Assembly (NCBI GenBank): GCA_023436305.1
Contig: JAEZJQ010000093.1
Coordinates: 1-60,042, forward strand
Origin: Bacillota bacterium
Lineage (GTDB): Bacteria; Bacillota; UBA4882; UBA8346
Length of the DNA stretch: 60,042 nt
Reading direction: 5' to 3'
A program made the translations under genes and the position numbers. Of this stretch, positions 36,063 through 44,540 are shown one piece after another (position 1 is the first letter of the stretch; each line of letters starts with the position of its first letter). A model generated the notes under the pieces. The model made no database searches and had not been told where the DNA came from. It worked only from the letters and a program-made list of their open reading frames with translations.

Positions 36063-38837
36063 TTAGGGTTCGGTACCCCATTGTAGCACGCCGGAAACAT
36101 AAACGGGAGTCTTAGTCCAGTCGGCATACGATGTAGCTGAAGAATTGAAACTGTAATCATCGGTTTGGGTATAATTCGTCCAGTCATTCTTGGCTACTCT
36201 GGCCTGAATGACCACATCGCCTCCACCCGCTAGACTTCCCGCTCCACTGGTAAATCCAACTTCCAGATACGTATCGGCGCCGGTCTTGGCTGTCGCCATC
36301 GTCGTAAATGTTCCGATAACGTTACTGCTTCCCACGGGTGTGTAATCACAATAGAAGTTCTGTGGTTTAACACCGTCAATAGTATAATAGTATCGAATCT
36401 TGACATTGGACAATGCAATCGCGCTGCCGCCGGTATTGATTAATTTGAAATTCACATAAATTTGATTGCTGGTTGCGGCGGTACTTTGATTATAGAATTG
36501 TACCTTAATATAAGTGTTGGACGGATCCGGAGTCGGAGTCGCCACCGGGGTCGCGGTTGGAACCGGAGTGGGAGTCGCTGTAATTACTGGTGTTGCGGTC
36601 CGAACCGGTGTCGGAGTCGGGGTTGCCGTAATTACTGGTGTAGCAGTCCGAACCGGTGTCGGAGTCGCCGTTATCACCGGGGTCGCTGTCTGAATCGGGG
36701 TCGGGGTCGGATTGATGATACCCGTACCGCTGAGTACAAAGTGGCAGACCGTCAGCTTCGGAATGCTATACGAAAAGGTATTGTTGGTGATACTGGAGAC
36801 CGCCGTTCTCTCGGTAATGGAACTGCTGGTGGAATCAAACGCCCAGACTCTGGCCGAAGTATAATTCCTGCTGCCGGCGATATTAAAGGTAAAAGTTCCC
36901 GCATTGTCATAATTCTTATTGATGACAATCAAATGCAAGGTCGTATCATCACTGCCGGTAATTGACCCGTAAACCGAACTGTTTTCAATATCGGTGGTTT
37001 CCGCTTTGACCTTGGTATTCCCATAGGTTGATCCCGCGCCATCGTAGTTGCGGTATAATCGATACGCGGAAGTAACATAATTGGCGTCACCATCTCCCTG
37101 CCAGTATGTGGCCAGGTATACCCCATATTTCCCGAAGATACCTAAAGCATCGGCCATGGCGGCTCCGCCGGTAATATGCGTGTCGCCACCGTAATTGAAT
37201 TCGGTAAACGAAAGTTTGGTGCCCGGATAATAGGTATCAATGGAACTCTTCAATTTCGGAATCAACGGTAAATAAGTCGGGAACCATTGGGCAATCCAGC
37301 TCTTTTCAAGATAGGCCGGATCCCACAAAGTTCGGGGTGCTTGTAAACGGGCTTTATTGCAATTTACATTGCTCGTATCGGCGCCAAAAGTAATCCGCGA
37401 ACCTCCGCCATAAGCTTCCGGATACCAGTGAACATCCAGGACATCTAACAGCCGTTTGTTAGCGGCATTGGACGCTTGCCTCATTTGATCGAGATAATAA
37501 TCGAGAAACCAACTATAACTGCCTTGAAGGCTTGTCCAATCCGGCGCTCCCTGAAAACTTGAGAATTCGGCGAACCCATAAGCCGCCGGTCCGAAAATTT
37601 CAGCGTAGGGGTCAACATTTTTAACCGCAGTGGACAAAGCAATGGACTTGCTCATTAATTCCGCGCAGGTCGGCTGAGCCGGGTGAATCCGGGGATGGGT
37701 ATTTTGCCATAACGCCGGTTCATTATCCAGGCTATAACCTTTGACCCCAGTGCTGGTGGAAGCATTCCCGTATTTATTGACCAGGAAATTAACAAACTCA
37801 TCCATATATACGGTGTTATCGGTCAAATCCGGAGTCAGGGAAAACGCCAAACCTTTAGCGGCCACTACCGGGACCCAACGGGACGATGGAGCCGTCTCCG
37901 CCTCGGTCACCGTGCCGTTTTTATCTTTGGCCACATATCCGGCCATTTGCAAAGTGAGTAATGTATAGGGAACATTGGCGGCCTGCGCTTTATCGTGGAA
38001 ATAAGTTACCCCGATGCCGGGAACCTCCGATTCACTTGAAGGAACACCTTCATAGGAGGGAATGAAATTATCACTGGAATGGTTCCAGTCGCTGCCGGCG
38101 CTGGAAGCGTTATTCTCCCAGTTATAACCGGTCGAACGGTTACCCCCCTGGCGGCGGACCGTCCAACCCTCGGTTCCGGATACCAGCTGGTTGGAACCAT
38201 AGATATACGGGCTAATCGCCGCCCGTTCCGAGCCGGGATTAATATTCAAGGTCACTGCAAAAGTTCCACCGGGTCCCGGCGTAGGAACGGTCACTCCGGT
38301 TAAGGGATCGGAGCCGTAGATCAATGTTCCTTTAAAATAAGCGGTAATCTTGGGATTGGCGGTGTAGGCAGATGCCGTCCCATCAAAGGAATAGTCATTG
38401 TTTTGATTCATATTGGTATAATCGTCCGCATGAATCCGCAGTTGAATATCGCCGCTGTTCTCTCCCAAACTTAAAATTCCGGCGCTTTGATTGAAACTAA
38501 TCTCACAATATGTATTGGCTCCTGTGATGGGGCTTGTAAGTGTGACAAAGGCCCCGGCCACATTGGCCGTTCCCACCGCGGCATAGTCGCAGTTGAGTAC
38601 TTGTGTTTTATTGGTGTCATCGGTGTACCAGTAACGGATTGTTAAATCGGATAACCGAATGTTGGTGGTTCCGTTATTCACTACCTGTAAACTGGGACTG
38701 ATACTCCCGGTCACGGCCGCATTGGCGCTGCATTTATAAAGAATCTGAACGCTGTCGGCCGCAAATCCGGTATAACTCATGAATACAAAACAAACCAAAA
38801 CCACACCCAGGAACATCATCCAAAAACGTTTTCTCAT
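36063..38837 (-). CDS. Secreted GH44 endoglucanase, CBM3-GH44-CBM3
   Basis: The ATG at 38837 is eleven bases after GGGAGG and is preferred over a TTG nine bases upstream that lies too close to that site; 924 residues. Signal peptide 1-~27. An N-terminal CBM3 (~28-180) is unique in the locus, where the module is otherwise C-terminal. GH44 ~195-700: acid/base E373 in GYSLDNEPALW, nucleophile E546 in LSFTEFNYGG, and the DVHWYPE strand. GH44 enzymes cut cellulose, xyloglucan and glucomannan internally. A Pro-Thr linker (~705-775) and a C-terminal CBM3 (~780-924) follow. It is transcribed alone under a cre-like box at 38978. Confidence 0.95.
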   Translation of the reverse strand: MRKRFWMMFLGVVLVCFVFMSYTGFAADSVQILYKCSANAAVTGSISPSLQVVNNGTTNIRLSDLTIRYWYTDDTNKTQVLNCDYAAVGTANVAGAFVTLTSPITGANTYCEISFNQSAGILSLGENSGDIQLRIHADDYTNMNQNNDYSFDGTASAYTANPKITAYFKGTLIYGSDPLTGVTVPTPGPGGTFAVTLNINPGSERAAISPYIYGSNQLVSGTEGWTVRRQGGNRSTGYNWENNASSAGSDWNHSSDNFIPSYEGVPSSESEVPGIGVTYFHDKAQAANVPYTLLTLQMAGYVAKDKNGTVTEAETAPSSRWVPVVAAKGLAFSLTPDLTDNTVYMDEFVNFLVNKYGNASTSTGVKGYSLDNEPALWQNTHPRIHPAQPTCAELMSKSIALSTAVKNVDPYAEIFGPAAYGFAEFSSFQGAPDWTSLQGSYSWFLDYYLDQMRQASNAANKRLLDVLDVHWYPEAYGGGSRITFGADTSNVNCNKARLQAPRTLWDPAYLEKSWIAQWFPTYLPLIPKLKSSIDTYYPGTKLSFTEFNYGGDTHITGGAAMADALGIFGKYGVYLATYWQGDGDANYVTSAYRLYRNYDGAGSTYGNTKVKAETTDIENSSVYGSITGSDDTTLHLIVINKNYDNAGTFTFNIAGSRNYTSARVWAFDSTSSSITERTAVSSITNNTFSYSIPKLTVCHFVLSGTGIINPTPTPIQTATPVITATPTPVRTATPVITATPTPTPVRTATPVITATPTPVPTATPVATPTPDPSNTYIKVQFYNQSTAATSNQIYVNFKLINTGGSAIALSNVKIRYYYTIDGVKPQNFYCDYTPVGSSNVIGTFTTMATAKTGADTYLEVGFTSGAGSLAGGGDVVIQARVAKNDWTNYTQTDDYSFNSSATSYADWTKTPVYVSGVLQWGTEP

Positions 38838-39177
38838 AAGTAACAAAACCTCCCATTCTTTTCAAGCCAAATTAACAAAAAGTTGCGGTAAAAAAGGCGG
38901 TAGGCTTATGTACCGGCTTACATTACCTCTCGTATATACTATTTTAAGCACCACCTCTTTTCAAAGAACCGAAGCTGTGCAAACGCTTTCATAAATGGCT
39001 TCAATTTTTGTAACAATCTTGTGATACAAATGTAACAATTTATTAACAGTTTTGTCAACACTAATTTTAACCTTTTTAAGGACACTTGTATCGAATTTCT
39101 CGGATTAATCATTCCAATCAATTCATCGGCTTCATTTTCGGGAACCCTCCGGAATAATAAACCCTTCATTATTAATC
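38838..39177. other. Upstream region of the GH44 gene
   Basis: The stretch holds the ribosome binding site, the cre-like box at 38978-38991 and AT-rich sequence likely to contain the promoter. No gene was recognised; the minus-strand frame at 38939-39169 has no support. Confidence 0.5.
38978..38991. promoter_or_regulatory. cre-like operator upstream of the GH44 gene
   Basis: TGCAAACGCTTTCA has one mismatch to the CcpA cre consensus and is the exact reverse complement of the box at 23363. It lies about 140 bases upstream of the GH44 start. Confidence 0.7.
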
Positions 39178-39207
39178 AAAAATCCGGGGTGATCATCCCG
39201 GATTTTT
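39178..39207 (-). terminator. Terminator of the resA-ccdA pair
   Basis: A perfect 11-bp stem, AAAAATCCGGG/CCCGGATTTTT, has an eight-base loop. The A/T runs inside the stem make it usable in both directions. It lies just past the CcdA stop. Confidence 0.9.
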
Positions 39208-39212
39208 AATCG

Positions 39213-39980
39213 CTATTTCGTAAAGATACTTTTCAGAATACTCTCCGGATCCCAACCTCCGGTTAACTGCATAAACCAGGAGATCATCTTCAAAAATCCG
39301 CCCGTGAGCAGTAAAATTCCCATGAAAATCAATAATATCCCGGCGGCCCACTCCAAATACTTCATATATGGTTTGATCCGGTTTAAACTGCGGGACATCC
39401 GGTCAAAAGCCATGGCCAACAGTAGAAATGGTACGGCCAACCCCAGCGAATAAACCCCGAGTAACAGAACCCCTTCTCCTAAACTTGCCTGGCTGGCGGA
39501 AAGCGCCATAATCGAACCCAGAATCGGTCCAACACAAGGAGTCCAGCCAAATGAAAACGCGAGCCCGGTAAGGAAAGCGCCGCCCAATCCCAGGGTATGC
39601 TTTACGGTGAACCGCCGTTCCCGGTATAACCACCGGATTGGCAGCCAACCCGCCTGGTGCAATCCTAAAATAATAACAATGACCCCGCTTATCCGCGTGA
39701 TTAAATATCTGTTTCCCCGAAATAGCTGTCCCAGATAGGAACTGGTTAACCCCATAATAATAAAAACGATGGTAAATCCAACGATGAACGCCCCGGTCGC
39801 CTGCAAAACACGCCATTTCTTGCCCGTCCCGCCACCGGCGCGTTCCTGCCCATCCGCCAGTTCACCGGCCGAAACTCCGGAGATCAGACCCAAGTACCCC
39901 GGCGCCAGCGGCAAGATACACGGCGATAAAAAGGAGAGCAAACCTCCCAGAAAAGCAAGTCCTACCGTAACTGTTTCCAT
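39213..39980 (-). CDS. ccdA: CcdA/DsbD-type thiol-disulfide membrane transporter
   Basis: The 255-residue protein has six hydrophobic segments. The family cysteines are visible: C21 in FLSPCILPLAPGYL and C150 in FGWTPCVGP. These form the redox pair that carries reducing equivalents from cytoplasmic thioredoxin across the membrane. The gene starts right after the stop of the TlpA/ResA-like gene, so the two form an operon. CcdA would keep that protein reduced, usually for cytochrome c maturation or repair of extracytoplasmic disulfides. No cytochrome genes are in the window. Confidence 0.92.
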   Translation of the reverse strand: METVTVGLAFLGGLLSFLSPCILPLAPGYLGLISGVSAGELADGQERAGGGTGKKWRVLQATGAFIVGFTIVFIIMGLTSSYLGQLFRGNRYLITRISGVIVIILGLHQAGWLPIRWLYRERRFTVKHTLGLGGAFLTGLAFSFGWTPCVGPILGSIMALSASQASLGEGVLLLGVYSLGLAVPFLLLAMAFDRMSRSLNRIKPYMKYLEWAAGILLIFMGILLLTGGFLKMISWFMQLTGGWDPESILKSIFTK

Positions 39981-39981
39981 G

Positions 39982-40512
39982 TTATTTCCCTTTTAAGAGC
40001 GGTTGAATTATGGCTTCTAAAGCTTCCAACGTGGTCCCACCCACAATCTTTTCACGAATCCGTCCTTTGCTATCCACGATAAAAGTGGTGGGAATAGAGC
40101 TAACCCAATATTGGTTTCCAACCTCACCGTTGGTGTCGACTAAAACCGTAAAATTCATACCCTTTTCCTTGGCAAAAGTTTTAACCTTGCCCGGGTCCTC
40201 CTGGAGGTCGATGGCCAGCAACGCCATTTTTTGGGAAGCATACTTCTTATACCACTGAATCAATTCCGGAATTTCACCCCGGCACGGCGGGCACCAGGTG
40301 GCCCAAAAATTAATCAAGGTCACTTTATTCTGTTTGGTAACATCTTTGAGTTTGAAGCTTTTCCCGTGAATATCGCTCAACGTAAAATCGGGAGCCAGTT
40401 TTCCAATCTCAGGACTCACATCCTTTCCGGCCGCCAGGCTCTTCCATCCGGTGAATACCAGTGTGACCGCTACAATCATCCATAAACCCCAAATAAAATA
40501 TCTCGGCTTCAT
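39982..40512 (-). CDS. resA: TlpA/ResA-like membrane-anchored thioredoxin
   Basis: The product has 176 residues with an N-terminal membrane anchor or signal (~7-27) and a thioredoxin-fold domain (~37-175). The active site is WCPPC (C74 and C77), within FWATWCPPCRGE. The cis-proline loop is SSIPTTFIVD. Proteins of this type reduce specific disulfides outside the membrane, such as apocytochrome c. The symbol is given for resemblance; the partner is not known. It is followed one base later by ccdA, which would supply its electrons. It has no link in sequence to the hydrolases beyond position. Confidence 0.9.
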   Translation of the reverse strand: MKPRYFIWGLWMIVAVTLVFTGWKSLAAGKDVSPEIGKLAPDFTLSDIHGKSFKLKDVTKQNKVTLINFWATWCPPCRGEIPELIQWYKKYASQKMALLAIDLQEDPGKVKTFAKEKGMNFTVLVDTNGEVGNQYWVSSIPTTFIVDSKGRIREKIVGGTTLEALEAIIQPLLKGK

Positions 40513-40860
40513 CCCAAAACTCCCCCTTTTTGTTGAAATTGAATTGTCAATTGTTCTTTGCTCACAATAAACGAAACCGGGGTAAAATTATTTCACTGTG
40601 ATTATGAAAACATGAATTTATAATGATTTTCAAATCAAACACTTTCGAACAGAATAAATGACTGCTTTAAAATATACCTTACTGGGTATAGCATATATTA
40701 TCATCCGAATTTTGTCAATCATCAAATTCATGACCCCATCTAGTTTTTTAAACTATTCGATAAAATTTTTCTCAATAATGCTTTTATCTTGACTGATCTA
40801 CTTTCAGGGAGGAGTTCAAAAACGATAAAAGTCGGTTAGGGATATGGTGCGAGTAAACTA

Positions 40861-40970
40861 GGAGTCTGTGCGGCTAATCGGTTTTCGAAGCCTATTTAGT
40901 ATCAAGTAACATATTCTTATGCCACATATAGTGGTTTATAGTTACTAAAAGTGTTACGCGCACAGACTCC
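40861..40970. mobile_element. MITE-like element, copy 2
   Basis: A 110-bp element with the same 12-bp inverted ends as the copy at 431. Here the symmetry extends three bases outwards to CTAGGAGTC...GACTCCTAG, so a TA or CTAG target may be duplicated at the insertion site. It is non-coding. Confidence 0.75.
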
Positions 40971-40971
40971 T

Positions 40972-41075
40972 AGGAATCTATGCGGGTAATCGGTTTTCGA
41001 AGCGTATTCAGTATCGAGTGACATATTCTAATATAACATATAGTGGTTTTAAGCATTTCAATAAATATCACAAAA
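40972..41075. mobile_element. MITE-like element, decayed copy 3
   Basis: It begins immediately after copy 2 with AGGAATCTATGCGGGTAATCG and follows the same interior (GTTTTCGAAGC, GTGACATATTCTAAT, ACATATAGTGGTTTT). The right inverted repeat is lost. Tandem placement suggests an insertion into, or a duplication with, copy 2. Confidence 0.6.
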
Positions 41076-41089
41076 GTCTGCCCAAGATA

Positions 41090-44000
41090 TCATAATAAAT
41101 TCTTGGATTTCAAATGTTCCACCAGTTTTTTTATTTCATTCCGGATCAGCTTGTTTTTCTCCGGGTATTTCTCCTCGGTAAATACCTTTAAAGCTTCCTC
41201 ATACGCTTTAAAAGCATGCCGGTACAACTCCGGCCGGTTTTCAGCCTCGGCCAGCGCGCAATAAATGGCCCTGATGTTGATTTGGGTAATGCCGTAGACC
41301 ATGGGGAAACGTTCCAGAGTATATACTTTCAGCGCTTCCAGATAAGCGTTCAGCGCTTTCCGGTTGTTTTCAGCCTTGGCTTCGAATTCGGCGAGTTGAT
41401 GATAAGAATTCCCCAAACTGTTTTGGATCATGGCGTAATCCATGGGAAATTTCTCAATGGTCTTTATTTTGGCAGCGTTCTCGTAACTGCTGACGGCCTG
41501 TTTATAATTAAAAGCAGCATCCACATTCTCCGCTATTCGGGAGTAGGCATTGCCCAAGCTATTATGAATCGTGGCAAATTGCAACGGGTAATCCTCCATG
41601 GTATAAACATCCAAAGCCTTCCGGAAGGCTTCCATTGCCTTTCCGGCGTTGATATCCCGCGCTTCGATATCACTCATTCGGAAATAGGTATTCCCGGCAT
41701 TATGCTGGGTAATGGCAAAATTCAGGCTGGTATTGTCTTTATTGTAAACTTCCAGGGCCTCTTTAAAACATTCCAGCGCCCGCTTGCAATTCTCGGCCTT
41801 ATCTTCCACTTCCGCCAGGGAATAATAGGCCATTCCCAGGCTGTTTTGGGAGGTGGCGTACAGTGTGGGGAAACAATCCAACACCCGAATTTTCAGGGCT
41901 TCCCGAAAACTTTCAATGGCTAGGCGGCAGTTTTCTTTTTTGTTCTCCACTTCCGCCAGTAAACAATAGGCCATCCCGAGATTGTTTTGCAAGGAAGCGT
42001 ATTGCATGGGAAAAGCTTCACTGGTGTTTACTTTCAGGGCTTCCCTGAAACAGGCGATGGCTTTTTGACAATTGGGGCCTTTATTCTCAATTTCGGCCAT
42101 CAAGGAATAAGTACACCCCAGGTTATCCTGGGCAATGGCATAGTCCACCGGCGCACTTTCGATGGTTTTCAGTCTCAGCGTCTCGTTAAAACATTCAATG
42201 GCCCGTTTCCCGTAAGCCGCCGACTTTTCGGTTTCGGCCAGTTTGTGGAATGTGTTCCCCAATGTGGACTGGGTTACGGCATAGTCATTGGGAAAACGGT
42301 CACGGGTATATACACTCAGCATCTCCTGGAAAGCCTGAATGGCTTTTTTATAATTTTCACCCGGGTTTTCGATATCCGCCAGCAATCCGTAAGCTTTTCC
42401 CAAATTGTTCTGGGCGGCGGCATAGTCGCCGGGATTTTTATCCTTGGGATAAATGCTAATGACGCTATGGTAGGCTTGAATCGCTTTCTGGAAGTTTTCA
42501 CTTTTGGCTTCCGACTCAGCCAGATTGATATAGACAGCCCCCAGACTATTTTGGGTCCGGGCGTAATCTTGGGGCAAATTTTCTTTTAAATAAACCTTTA
42601 ATGCTTCTTTAAAGGCTTCGATCTCCAATTGATAATACTGAGCCCGATCTGCCACTTCCGCCAGCATGCCGTAGGCTACTCCCAGGTTGCGGTGTAAAGC
42701 GGCATAGTGAACTGGAAATGATTCCATGGCAATTACTTTCAATCCCTCTTGAAAAGCCGTAACCGCATTCCGCAAATTCCTGGCCTTATCTTCTTTCCGG
42801 GACAGCCGGCAAAAGGCGTTTCCGAGATCATTCTTGATCACGGCGTATTCCAAAGGATAAGCGCCGTTTCGGTTGAAATTGGTTTCTAAGGCTTCCCGGA
42901 AGATTTTGATGGCCAGCTTACAGTTCTCGGCCTCGTTCTCCAGTTCCGCCAGCCGAAAATACGCCACGCCCGCTTCTCTGGAAGTAAGCGCATAATTTAC
43001 GGTCAATTGTTCCTGGGTATAAATCTTCAAAGCCTCTTCAAAAGCGGTCAGGGCTAACTTTAAGTGAAATGCTTTACTTTCAACTTCGGCCAAAGTTCCA
43101 TAGATTCTGCCGACTGTATTTTGAACCTGCGCATACTCAACGGGATATCCGGCCGCGGTATAGACTTTTTGGGTTTCCTCGCAGGCTTTAATGGCCCGTT
43201 TACAATTGTCGCCCTTGGCTTCCAATTCGCTTAACCGGTGATAAACTCCGCCCAATTGGTTTTGGATGGCGGCGAATTGGAATGGATATTGTTCGACGCT
43301 GAAAATTTTTAAAGCTTCACGATAAGCGCCGATGGCCAATTTATAGTTGGCGGCTTTCTCCTCCACCCCGGCCAGGAATGTATATGCATTCCCCAAATTA
43401 TATTGCACCATTCCGTAATCCAGGGGCGCATGATCCGGTGTAATAAACTTGAGCGCCTCACGGTACGCCTTGAGAGCGTTTTTGCAGTTTTCGGCTTTGA
43501 ACTGATATTTGGCAAGGCCGGTAAAGACCAATCCCAATTTTTGATGAATCTTGGCCCAAATCTCCAGATTCTCTTTTACAGGTAGATTGGCCAACATCTC
43601 CTGGTAGACAATGACCACGAAATCATAATAAGCGGCTGCTTGGGAACCCATTTGAGAAACCGTTTGAGAAGCTAATGAACCCATTTGCGCTTCTTCATTA
43701 ACTGCCAAAAGTGTTGCGGTGGCCGCCAACATGCTAAACACCTCGGGAGCGATTGGGCAATTGTTTTTTTCGGCGGCGGAACGTAACTGTTGATAAGCTT
43801 CCGTCAGTCCGGCGGGAGTCAGCGGTGCGCCACCATGATATGCTTCACTGAGCTTCTGCAGTAAAGCCGCCATATCCGGTCCGGCGGTATCCGGTATTTT
43901 ACCGGCGAGATTATTCATGGTGGCCTTAATAATCGATGGGGTACTGGATTTTAACTCATCTTTTAAAATGGCGTTCGGGTGCTGAGGGGCGGTTTCCTTA

Positions 44001-44521
44001 ACCCCCTCCTGAAAACAGCTGATTTTTTGGCCGGAAAAGTCCGGAAAGTGAACCGTTATATTAACCGCCGGGTTCTTCAATTGCTGAAACAGAGCGGTAC
44101 TCAAACCGGATTGTTCCGGGGAACGAAACCATTTTTTTACCGGAATGGCCGGCCGCTCTGATTGTAAAACGATGACCGGCTTGTCGGCGCCTTTAAAAAA
44201 ACCCAACTCAAAAAGTACATTGGGCTGCATCCCGTCTAAAATAACGATAACTAAAGAGACCCGGCTCGCAATACTCTCCAGTTTTGAAAAATATTCGCTG
44301 CTACCCGTAATTTCGTTGCGGAGCCGGATGGTTTTAAACCCTTGCCGGTGCAGCATATTTTCCAACACTGAAATCAATAAAAAATGATCTCCCGCCGGAC
44401 GTTCCGCAAAAACCAGCGCGCAACCAACTTCCCACTCAAAAATCGGCTGAACCGCCGGAGCGATTTGCATGGTTTCCGTTAACAAAATATCCTGATTCAA
44501 CAGCTCTTGGTCACTCGGCAT
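41090..44521 (-). CDS. TIR-like domain protein with about 17 TPR-like repeats
   Basis: The ATG at 44521 lies five bases after AGGTGG; 1143 residues, no signal peptide. Residues ~30-125 look like a TIR-like / nucleoside-deoxyribosyltransferase-like nucleotide-binding domain: CALVFAERP strand, a SVLENMLHRQGF helix, then VIVILDGMQPNVLFELGFF with a possible catalytic Glu at 105, and KPVIVL. This pattern recalls the CAP12/TIR-like NAD-binding group. Residues ~180-317 form a helical spacer. From ~318 to the end there are about 17 units of 47 residues (DYA--QNNLG-AY--LAEVE-KAENCK-AI-AF-EALKVYT style) and a half unit. It is colinear with the larger upstream paralogue, 19 bases away, so the two are an operon. 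Function unknown; a sensor-effector role is inferred. Confidence 0.85.
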   Translation of the reverse strand: MPSDQELLNQDILLTETMQIAPAVQPIFEWEVGCALVFAERPAGDHFLLISVLENMLHRQGFKTIRLRNEITGSSEYFSKLESIASRVSLVIVILDGMQPNVLFELGFFKGADKPVIVLQSERPAIPVKKWFRSPEQSGLSTALFQQLKNPAVNITVHFPDFSGQKISCFQEGVKETAPQHPNAILKDELKSSTPSIIKATMNNLAGKIPDTAGPDMAALLQKLSEAYHGGAPLTPAGLTEAYQQLRSAAEKNNCPIAPEVFSMLAATATLLAVNEEAQMGSLASQTVSQMGSQAAAYYDFVVIVYQEMLANLPVKENLEIWAKIHQKLGLVFTGLAKYQFKAENCKNALKAYREALKFITPDHAPLDYGMVQYNLGNAYTFLAGVEEKAANYKLAIGAYREALKIFSVEQYPFQFAAIQNQLGGVYHRLSELEAKGDNCKRAIKACEETQKVYTAAGYPVEYAQVQNTVGRIYGTLAEVESKAFHLKLALTAFEEALKIYTQEQLTVNYALTSREAGVAYFRLAELENEAENCKLAIKIFREALETNFNRNGAYPLEYAVIKNDLGNAFCRLSRKEDKARNLRNAVTAFQEGLKVIAMESFPVHYAALHRNLGVAYGMLAEVADRAQYYQLEIEAFKEALKVYLKENLPQDYARTQNSLGAVYINLAESEAKSENFQKAIQAYHSVISIYPKDKNPGDYAAAQNNLGKAYGLLADIENPGENYKKAIQAFQEMLSVYTRDRFPNDYAVTQSTLGNTFHKLAETEKSAAYGKRAIECFNETLRLKTIESAPVDYAIAQDNLGCTYSLMAEIENKGPNCQKAIACFREALKVNTSEAFPMQYASLQNNLGMAYCLLAEVENKKENCRLAIESFREALKIRVLDCFPTLYATSQNSLGMAYYSLAEVEDKAENCKRALECFKEALEVYNKDNTSLNFAITQHNAGNTYFRMSDIEARDINAGKAMEAFRKALDVYTMEDYPLQFATIHNSLGNAYSRIAENVDAAFNYKQAVSSYENAAKIKTIEKFPMDYAMIQNSLGNSYHQLAEFEAKAENNRKALNAYLEALKVYTLERFPMVYGITQINIRAIYCALAEAENRPELYRHAFKAYEEALKVFTEEKYPEKNKLIRNEIKKLVEHLKSKNLL

Positions 44522-44540
44522 CGTTTCCACCTGTTTGACT

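Larger units (their letters stand above)
40513..41089. other. AT-rich intergenic region with MITE-like copies
   Basis: The first 340 bases hold no gene that could be recognised. The rest is occupied by MITE-like copies 2 and 3, which end next to the stop of the shorter TIR-like-TPR gene. Confidence 0.5.

Noticed and set aside
5448..38837. Cellulosome
   Set aside because: No paired 22-residue Ca2+-binding dockerin repeats or cohesin domains were found in any of the hydrolases.
39213..40512. Role of the ResA-CcdA pair in folding the secreted cellulases
   Set aside because: The hydrolases have few paired cysteines and the genes have their own terminator; only proximity supports it.
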